In this document: in pieces, positions 1 through 4,720 of the stretch
Position numbering within the stretch: position 1 is the stretch's first letter
How the letters are laid out: every line of letters begins with the position of its first letter
From: Sulfurovum sp.
GTDB taxonomy: Bacteria; Campylobacterota; Campylobacteria; Campylobacterales; Sulfurovaceae
Reading direction: 5' to 3'
Assembly: GCA_020726085.1 (NCBI GenBank)
Contig: DYTG01000071.1
Coordinates: 1-9,282, forward strand
DNA: 9,282 nucleotides
Notes under the pieces: model-generated
What the model saw: the letters and a program-made list of their open reading frames with translations, nothing else
Told to the model about the DNA's origin: nothing
Database searches by the model: none
Translations under genes and position numbers: made by a program

Positions 1-287
1 AGTTTAGAATTAATGAGTTTTTAGAACAGTTTCCTAGAATTACAAAATTAAATAATAGTGAAGTACCAGATAATGAAAATGATATGATAGTTTATTTAAT
101 GCAAAAGCTTGACAGTAGCTATAATACTGTAAAAGAAAAAGTAGAAAAAATAAAAAATGAACATATCGAAGTTTGGAAAAATGAGTATGATCAATTAACA
201 CTTAAAGAGTTACCTTCCAAAGAAAAACTTGGGAACTACAAAACGGTAAAATCTACCTACTCACCATCTACTCCAAAACACAAATAG
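1..287 (+). CDS. 3' end of an unrecognised AT-rich gene (partial)
   Basis: An open frame runs in from the left edge (first full codon at base 3) to a TAG at 285-287, giving the last 94 residues of a protein whose start lies outside the window. An internal ATG at 84 has no ribosome binding site, and the frame is open in front of it, so it is not a convincing start. The visible part is rich in Lys, Glu and Asn, probably mostly helical, and ends in a basic tail (TPKHK). I see no catalytic motif, membrane segment or signal peptide and do not recognise the family. Base composition is about 25% G+C over bases 1-240, clearly lower than the core genes further right, which suggests acquired DNA. The same frame stays open for 57 more codons beyond the TAG. 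Confidence is fair that it is coding, nil for function. Confidence 0.6.
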   Translation, partial: FRINEFLEQFPRITKLNNSEVPDNENDMIVYLMQKLDSSYNTVKEKVEKIKNEHIEVWKNEYDQLTLKELPSKEKLGNYKTVKSTYSPSTPKHK

Positions 288-291
288 AAAA

Positions 292-399
292 TATCAATAT
301 TGATAGGCTTAAACCTATTCTTGATAGATTCAATAAAGTTTTGTAGGTTCGATTGTATCGAACAACAAATACAAATAACATCTACAAAGCTTTGTGGAT
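292..399. repeat. cluster of perfect palindromes in intergenic DNA
   Basis: Four inverted repeats lie within about 110 bases. They are a 14-base perfect palindrome TATCAATATTGATA (292-305), ATAGG/CCTAT around a 6-base loop (303-318), GTTCGAT/ATCGAAC around a 3-base loop (347-363), and a 20-base palindrome with one wobble pair (380-399, core ACAAAGCTTTGT). TTTGTAG at 340-346 can also pair with CTACAAA at 382-388, and TGTAGGTT occurs at both 342-349 and 413-420. None is followed by a T-run on the plus strand, so simple termination of the upstream gene is only one possible role. They could also be a mobile-element remnant or a structured RNA. Confidence 0.55.
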
Positions 400-485
400 A
401 TAAAAGCTCTGCTGTAGGTTGGGTATCACTTAGCGACAAAGCAACTCTAAAATCCTAAATTAAGAAATCGGTAGGAAAAATTAAC

Positions 486-516
486 TATAATAGCACAATC
501 GTAACACAACAAGGAG
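486..516 (+). promoter_or_regulatory. fkbM-family gene promoter (-10) and ribosome binding site
   Basis: TATAAT at 486-491 is a perfect -10 hexamer; transcription would begin near 498. No -35 is visible at the usual distance, as is common in Campylobacterota. AAGGAG at 511-516 is a strong Shine-Dalgarno 5 bases before the ATG at 522 and fixes the start of the methyltransferase gene. Confidence 0.6.
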
Positions 517-521
517 ATAGG

Positions 522-1328
522 ATGAAGCTAAAAAACGTATTGGAAGTCATAGGTTTTCGGGGAGGTGCCAAACACTATAAATATGAACTCAATGAGTTTA
601 GTATCGATAATCATACTGTACGCTACGCACAATGGCAACACCCTCGTGAAAGCAAAAAAATCATTGCACAAAAGGACGTGGACGTTTATCGTCATATTTT
701 GCAAGAGGGGGATTTTTGCATCGATATTGGTGCGCATACGGGTGATTCAACCTTGCCCATGGCATTGGCGGTAGGCACAAAGGGAGCTGTTTTGGCACTA
801 GAACCCAATCCGTATGTCTATCATGTGTTGGAAAAAAATGCACGAGCCAATCGAAAACATACCAACATCTACCCCATGATGGTCGCTGCTTCCAATACAG
901 AGGAATTTATCTCTTTTGAGTATTCAGATTCAGGGTTTTGCAACGGAGGAAAACATCAAGATATTTCAGTTTGGAAACATGGACATGCTTTTAAACTCGA
1001 AGTATTTGCTGTAAATCTTGAAAATGAGCTAAAAAGCAACTTTGAAGACTATTTGGAGAGATTAAAGTTTATCAAAATTGATGCAGAGGGGTATGATTTG
1101 TATATTTTGCAATCCTTGCGTACTATCATCAAAGAGTACAGACCCATTATCAAAGCAGAAGTGTTTAAAAAAACAGATACAAAATATCGCCTTGCTTTGT
1201 TGGAGTTTTTTGAAAGTTTAAATTATCAAGTTTTTAAAGTAAGCAGTGAACCCATAGCCAAAGGTGAAGCTATCACAGATAAAAATATTAAAACATGGAA
1301 ACACTACGACATTCTTTGTGAACCCTAA
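522..1328 (+). CDS. FkbM-family SAM-dependent methyltransferase
   Basis: This is a 268-residue class I methyltransferase of the FkbM type (Methyltransf_21), which typically O-methylates sugars, polyketides or other small glycans using S-adenosylmethionine. Motif I is DIGAHTGDST (68-77, SAM-binding glycine loop), followed by the acidic strand-2 end ALEPNP (92-97) and the family signature IKIDAEGYD (184-192), whose Asp and Glu are typical of FkbM proteins. The first 55 residues are a small N-terminal extension. There is no signal peptide or membrane segment, so it is probably cytosolic. The ATG at 522 is supported by AAGGAG five bases upstream. The gene stands alone: the flanking genes have no glycan function, and it converges on mrp across a hairpin. 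The substrate cannot be inferred. The family call is secure, the specific role unknown. Confidence 0.9.
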   Translation: MKLKNVLEVIGFRGGAKHYKYELNEFSIDNHTVRYAQWQHPRESKKIIAQKDVDVYRHILQEGDFCIDIGAHTGDSTLPMALAVGTKGAVLALEPNPYVYHVLEKNARANRKHTNIYPMMVAASNTEEFISFEYSDSGFCNGGKHQDISVWKHGHAFKLEVFAVNLENELKSNFEDYLERLKFIKIDAEGYDLYILQSLRTIIKEYRPIIKAEVFKKTDTKYRLALLEFFESLNYQVFKVSSEPIAKGEAITDKNIKTWKHYDILCEP

Positions 1329-1343
1329 AAGCAGAGTGTAGCT

Positions 1344-1362
1344 TCAAGAGTTAAACTCTTGA
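1344..1362. terminator. hairpin between convergent genes, possible bidirectional terminator
   Basis: TCAAGAGT (1344-1351) pairs with ACTCTTGA (1355-1362) around a 3-base loop, and one more G-T pair can extend it. It sits 16 bases after the methyltransferase stop and 33 bases after the mrp stop on the other strand, the right place for a shared terminator. Neither side has a strong T-run; on the minus strand the following bases are T-rich only further on. Function is therefore moderately supported. Confidence 0.5.
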
Positions 1363-1394
1363 GCCGTCTTAAATAATACAAAAAAGATTTAAAA

Positions 1395-2573
1395 CTAATG
1401 ACACCCACACCCTTGACCGCCACCGTGTGAACCGCATCCGCTGCTTTGGCTCTCTTGTTTGGGGGTGCTACATGCACTTACGCCCACTGGGGTTGTGGGT
1501 TGGATGGCTTGGTTGCTTACCCCGCCCTCTGCATTGATTTTATCGATTTTTTCGAGGAGTTTACTCGCTGCTTCTTGGTAGCGTTTGGCTGTAATGCTAT
1601 CGGCCATTGTATAAACCACGGGTTTGCCTGTATCACCACCGATTCTAATAGCTGGTTCGATAGGGATTTGAGCCATTAGCTCTGTACCAAAGGCTTTTGC
1701 CATCTCGCCGCTTGTCCCCATGCCAAAAATATCAGACTCTGCTTCACACTGAGGGCAGATAAATCCGCTCATATTCTCAACCACACCTGCAATAGGAATA
1801 TGAAGCTTTTGAAACATATCAAGGCTTCGTTTGCTATCATCAAGGCTTACTTGTTGAGGCGTTGTCACCACAATACCCGCCGTTACGGGTACAGATTGAG
1901 CCAACGTAAGCTGTGCATCCCCTGTACCTGGAGGCATATCGATGACCAAAATATCGAGTTCACTCCACAAAATATCTCTTAAGAATTGCTCAATGGCTTT
2001 CATGATCATCGCACCTCTCCAAATCAGCGATTGTCCTTCTTCCATAAGTGACCCCATACTCATCATCTCTACGCCGTAAGCACGAATGGGCATGACTTTA
2101 TTACCATTGATTTCTGGCCTAATATCTTGTACACCCATCATTCTGGGGATATTGGGTCCGTAAATATCGGCATCTAGTAGTCCTACTTTTTTGCCTTGCA
2201 TTGCCATAGCGATTGCTAAGTTTACCGATGTCGTTGATTTACCTACTCCGCCTTTACCCGAGCTTACCATGACAAAATTTTTGACGTGTGGAGCGATATT
2301 TTTACCGCTAATGGAGTTGCTCAATTGTCTTGGAGCTTGAGGTTGATTGATAGTAGGAATCACTTCGCTTACTCCAATCTTTCTAAGCTCAACATCAATA
2401 TCATTGACTAATTGCGCCTTAACTTCGGGTGCGCTGGAGGTAATATCAACTACCAAATAGACTCGTGTGTCATCAATGGCTACATCTTTTACAAAATCAA
2501 ACGTTACAATATCTTTTGTAAACCCTGGATAGATTACATTTCTCAATGCTTCTAAAACTAACTCTTTTGTCAT
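1395..2573 (-). CDS. mrp: Mrp/ApbC/NBP35-family Fe-S cluster carrier ATPase
   Basis: This 392-residue cytosolic P-loop protein binds and transfers Fe-S clusters to apo-enzymes. The N-terminal part (about 3-75) resembles the MIP18/DUF59 domain that often precedes the ATPase. The deviant Walker A GKGGVGKST is at 106-114, DADIYGPN at 134-141, and the switch region IDMPPGTGDAQLT at 211-223. The conserved CxxC that bridges a cluster at the dimer interface is CPQC at 273-276. After about residue 355 comes a low-complexity tail ending in Gly, Cys and His (Cys 368, 380, 389 and 391; His 383 and 392), beyond the usual core. The ATG at 2571-2573 is preceded by AAAGGAAT (2580-2587 on the complement). 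It lies 155 bases downstream of thiC on the same strand. Its homologue in Salmonella is needed for full ThiC activity, so the neighbourhood suits a cluster-supply role. Confidence 0.95.
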   Translation of the reverse strand: MTKELVLEALRNVIYPGFTKDIVTFDFVKDVAIDDTRVYLVVDITSSAPEVKAQLVNDIDVELRKIGVSEVIPTINQPQAPRQLSNSISGKNIAPHVKNFVMVSSGKGGVGKSTTSVNLAIAMAMQGKKVGLLDADIYGPNIPRMMGVQDIRPEINGNKVMPIRAYGVEMMSMGSLMEEGQSLIWRGAMIMKAIEQFLRDILWSELDILVIDMPPGTGDAQLTLAQSVPVTAGIVVTTPQQVSLDDSKRSLDMFQKLHIPIAGVVENMSGFICPQCEAESDIFGMGTSGEMAKAFGTELMAQIPIEPAIRIGGDTGKPVVYTMADSITAKRYQEAASKLLEKIDKINAEGGVSNQAIQPTTPVGVSACSTPKQESQSSGCGSHGGGQGCGCH

Positions 2574-2621
2574 TTTTTTATTCCTTTGTTTTAATATTAA
2601 TTTATGTTATGTACTTTTATC

Positions 2622-2647
2622 GGAAGTGGGGCTTTAGTCACACTTCC
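2622..2647 (-). other. hairpin in the thiC-mrp gap
   Basis: GGAAGTG (2622-2628) and CACTTCC (2641-2647) form a 7-bp stem with a 12-base loop, roughly 50 bases in front of the mrp start. No T-run follows on the minus strand. It could be a second stop for thiC transcripts or a structure in an mrp leader; no clear -10 for mrp can be singled out in the AT-rich bases beyond it. Confidence 0.35.
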
Positions 2648-2696
2648 AAAATACCATTCTATCTGCATATTTTAGACTCAAACTATCAATATGCAT

Positions 2697-2716
2697 TCCA
2701 CCTCAGGAGAGGTGGA
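2697..2716 (-). terminator. thiC terminator-like hairpin
   Basis: TCCACCTC and GAGGTGGA form a perfect, GC-rich 8-bp stem with a 4-base loop, 12 bases beyond the thiC stop codon. The bases after it on the minus strand (ATGCATATTG) are AT-rich but not a T-run, so it may end transcription inefficiently, letting some thiC message continue into mrp, or mark the 3' end by processing. Confidence 0.55.
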
Positions 2717-2728
2717 GCGAGTATAGCT

Positions 2729-4084
2729 CTACGCTTCCATCATCTCTATCTCTTGAGCGTGTTTCTCTACGATGCTTTGCGTGATTTTGTAGCTGCAAAA
2801 CTTTGGCCCGCACATTGAGCAAAACTCTGCCTCTTTAAATACATCTTGAGGCAAAGTCTCATCGTGGTACTCTCTAGCCTTATCGGGGTCAAGTGAGAGT
2901 TCAAATTGACGATTCCAATCAAAGCCGTACCGTGCATCGCTCATCTCATCATCCACATCCCTCGCATTGGGGCGACCTCTAGCAATATCAGCGGAGTGAG
3001 CAGCGATTTTATAAGCGACAATTCCCTCTCGTACATCATCGGCATTGGGCAAACCTAAATGCTCTTTGCATGTTACATAGCATAGCATTGATGCTCCGTG
3101 CCATCCACCCACGGCTGCACCAATAGCCGAGCTAATATGGTCATATCCTGCTGCAATGTCAGTTGTAAGAGGCCCCAAAATATAAAAAGGAGCTTCGTGA
3201 CAATGCTCTCGTTCGATCTTCATATTGCGTTCGATTTGATTGAGCGGTACGTGACCAGGACCCTCAATCATCACTTGTACATCTTTTTCCCACGCTTTCA
3301 AGGTAAGTTCGCCCAAAATTTTAAGCTCACTTAGTTGTGCATCGTCACTGGCATCATACAAACACCCTGGACGTAAACTATCGCCCAAAGAGAGGGCTAC
3401 ATCGTATTTGCGACAAATATCCAAAATAGCATCAAAAGCATCATAAAAGGGGTTCTCTTTGTGGTAATGCATCATCCATGCCGCCATCAAGCTACCTCCA
3501 CGACTCACAATTCCCATTTTTCGTTTGGCAACATGGGGCATAAATCGAAGCAAAAATCCTGCATGAATAGTGAAGTAGCTTACTCCTTGCAAAGCTTGTT
3601 TTTCAAGCGTTTTGAGCATCTCTTCTATCGTGAGATTTTCTATTTTATCGTTGCAATCGTGCAAGATTTGATACATCGGCACAGTACCAACAGGTACGCT
3701 TGAATGTGCAATAACCGCTTTTCTTATCGCATCAAGGTCTCCGCCCGTTGAAAGATCCATAATCGTATCGGCTCCGTATTTGAGCGACGCATCGACTTTT
3801 TCAATCTCTCCATCAATATCACTTGACAAAGCCGATGAACCGATATTGGCATTGACTTTGCATTTTGTAGCTATTCCAATTGCCATAGGCACAAGATGTT
3901 CATGATGGACATTGGCGGGGATGATACATCGCCCTCGTGCTATTTCACTCCTCAAAAACTCTGGCTCAATATTCTCAATTTTGGCGACAAATTCCATCTC
4001 GCCTGTAATAATGCCCTTTTTGGCATAGTACATTTGCGTTCTTACAGGGTCATTTGTACGCTCTTTTAACCATTCTTTTCGCAT
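2729..4084 (-). CDS. thiC: phosphomethylpyrimidine synthase ThiC
   Basis: ThiC rearranges aminoimidazole ribotide to hydroxymethylpyrimidine phosphate in thiamine synthesis, using S-adenosylmethionine and a [4Fe-4S] cluster. At 451 residues this is the short bacterial form without the long N-terminal extension. Family motifs in order are NANIGSS (78-84), DLSTGGD (110-116), SRGGS (194-198), GDSLRPG (234-240), EGPGHVP (274-280) and GPLTTDIAAGYDHI (304-317). The C-terminal radical-SAM cluster motif CxxCxxxxC is intact (Cys 422, 425 and 430). The start is supported by AGGAAT a few bases before the ATG. It is a soluble cytosolic enzyme. It probably has its own promoter (see 4120-4125) and is followed by a hairpin and then mrp, a likely cluster donor. 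No TPP riboswitch is visible in its leader. The identification is secure. Confidence 0.97.
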   Translation of the reverse strand: MRKEWLKERTNDPVRTQMYYAKKGIITGEMEFVAKIENIEPEFLRSEIARGRCIIPANVHHEHLVPMAIGIATKCKVNANIGSSALSSDIDGEIEKVDASLKYGADTIMDLSTGGDLDAIRKAVIAHSSVPVGTVPMYQILHDCNDKIENLTIEEMLKTLEKQALQGVSYFTIHAGFLLRFMPHVAKRKMGIVSRGGSLMAAWMMHYHKENPFYDAFDAILDICRKYDVALSLGDSLRPGCLYDASDDAQLSELKILGELTLKAWEKDVQVMIEGPGHVPLNQIERNMKIEREHCHEAPFYILGPLTTDIAAGYDHISSAIGAAVGGWHGASMLCYVTCKEHLGLPNADDVREGIVAYKIAAHSADIARGRPNARDVDDEMSDARYGFDWNRQFELSLDPDKAREYHDETLPQDVFKEAEFCSMCGPKFCSYKITQSIVEKHAQEIEMMEA

Positions 4085-4119
4085 ATTCCAATTCCTATTA
4101 CGTTATCTTCATTTGTAGA

Positions 4120-4125
4120 GTTATA
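4120..4125 (-). promoter_or_regulatory. thiC -10 promoter element
   Basis: On the minus strand this reads TATAAC, preceded by TGG, giving an extended -10 (TGnTATAAC). Transcription would begin near 4113, about 29 bases before the thiC ATG. It lies downstream of the terminator of the Rrf2-family gene, so thiC is likely expressed separately from that gene. Confidence 0.5.
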
Positions 4126-4149
4126 CCAATTATTACTTAAATAGATATT

Positions 4150-4184
4150 AAAAAAGACTCTTTTTATCCTATTTGGTGGATAAA
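4150..4184 (-). terminator. terminator of the Rrf2-family gene
   Basis: On the minus strand TTTATCC pairs with GGATAAA (plus-strand 4178-4184 and 4163-4169) around an 8-base loop, soon followed by TCTTTTTT (4157-4150). The stem is short and AT-rich. A second tiny stem (AAAAAGA with TCTTTTT) overlaps the T-run. It begins 10 bases after the stop codon of the regulator and ends before the thiC -10, the expected position for an intrinsic terminator. Confidence 0.6.
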
Positions 4185-4193
4185 TTTTAATGA

Positions 4194-4589
4194 CTATGTA
4201 GAAAGTTCTCCAATGGTTGTGTTTAAAAACGATTGATGGATGCTCTCTTTGGAATTTTGCCATCTATCGTGAAGGATACATTTTCCATTTTGACCGCACA
4301 TAGAGCCGTCTGCACAGATGCATTGATGGGGTGATTCGTTGGAAAAAATATCTACAATGTCCTGCAATTGTATCTCCAAAGGCGATTTAGCAATGACAAA
4401 TCCGCCCTCTTTGCCTCTGTATGAATCAATCAATTGACATAGCGATAGCTTTGTCATGACTCTTGTGAGGTATTTGTAGGGAATATCCAAAGTTTGGGAT
4501 ATTGTTTTGGCAGAGATAGGAGTCTCTTTGTGTTGAGCTAATAACTCCAAGACTCGTATGGCATAAATTTGAGTTTTGTTTATAATCAT
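4194..4589 (-). CDS. Rrf2-family Fe-S transcriptional regulator (NsrR/IscR type)
   Basis: This is a 131-residue winged-helix regulator. The helix-turn-helix spans about 23-50 (ISAKTISQTLDIPYKYLTR region) and the wing carries the Rrf2 signature GKEGGFVIA (59-67). The cluster-binding loop holds Cys 90, 92, 98 and 104 and His 107; Cys92-x5-Cys98-x5-Cys104-x2-His107 matches the ligand numbering known for E. coli IscR. The Asp before the conserved Tyr that serves as a ligand in Streptomyces NsrR is replaced by Ile 8. The gene is divergent from norB with a 131-base gap carrying a long dyad, which argues for an NO- or cluster-state-responsive regulator of norB, probably a repressor, rather than a regulator of an isc/suf operon, which is absent here. 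The start ATG at 4587-4589 has only a weak GTGAG-like binding site. Family is certain; whether NsrR or IscR in function is inferred. Confidence 0.9.
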   Translation of the reverse strand: MIINKTQIYAIRVLELLAQHKETPISAKTISQTLDIPYKYLTRVMTKLSLCQLIDSYRGKEGGFVIAKSPLEIQLQDIVDIFSNESPHQCICADGSMCGQNGKCILHDRWQNSKESIHQSFLNTTIGELST

Positions 4590-4605
4590 GTTTTCTCACT
4601 TACAA

Positions 4606-4625
4606 ATTATAGTAAAAATATTATA
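4606..4625 (-). promoter_or_regulatory. two possible -10 elements for the Rrf2-family gene
   Basis: On the minus strand TATAAT occurs twice, at 4620-4625 (after TGG, hence extended) and at 4606-4611. Starts would be near 4613 or 4599, leaving a leader of about 24 or 10 bases. Both lie to the left of the dyad at 4649-4687, so repression of this gene by a protein bound there would be less direct than for norB. Confidence 0.5.
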
Positions 4626-4648
4626 CCATTTAAAAGGCTATATGCAAG

Positions 4649-4687
4649 TAGTATTTAAGCTTATAGACTCTATTATTTCAAATACTA
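4649..4687. promoter_or_regulatory. 39-base dyad, probable operator between Rrf2-family gene and norB
   Basis: A single dyad is centred on base 4668. Outer arms TAGTATTT (4649-4656) and AAATACTA (4680-4687) match perfectly, inner arms ATAGA (4663-4667) and TCTAT (4669-4673) match perfectly, and two further positions between them also match: 15 of 19 base pairs in all. The inner 23 bases have the 11-1-11 layout typical of NsrR sites, although the bases do not match the E. coli consensus closely. The right arm covers the probable norB -10, the usual position for a repressor site. Confidence 0.55.
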
Positions 4688-4714
4688 TACAAAGGTAGTA
4701 ATTAAAACAAGGAG
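4683..4714 (+). promoter_or_regulatory. norB -10 element and ribosome binding site
   Basis: TACTAT at 4683-4688 is a plausible -10 that would start transcription near 4695. AAGGAG at 4709-4714 is a strong ribosome binding site 6 bases before the norB ATG at 4721. The -10 overlaps the right arm of the dyad. No FNR-like box is seen in this gap, unlike in front of nnrS. Confidence 0.45.
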
Positions 4715-4720
4715 TAACAG

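Noticed and set aside
257..439. Minus-strand frame of 60 codons opposite the end of the left-edge gene
   Set aside because: It starts with TTG, has no ribosome binding site, overlaps the plus-strand gene, and much of it is palindromic sequence; no known motif is seen.
1446..1982. Plus-strand frames inside mrp
   Set aside because: They are complements of the conserved Mrp gene with no start signals or recognisable domains.
4085..4193. TPP riboswitch in the thiC leader
   Set aside because: The conserved CUGAGA and the downstream helix motif of TPP riboswitches were looked for on the minus strand and not found; the predicted leader is only about 29 bases.
4066..4263. Minus-strand 65-codon frame overlapping the Rrf2 gene and thiC start
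   Set aside because: It overlaps the end of the Rrf2 gene in another frame, spans the terminator and the thiC promoter, and lacks a ribosome binding site.
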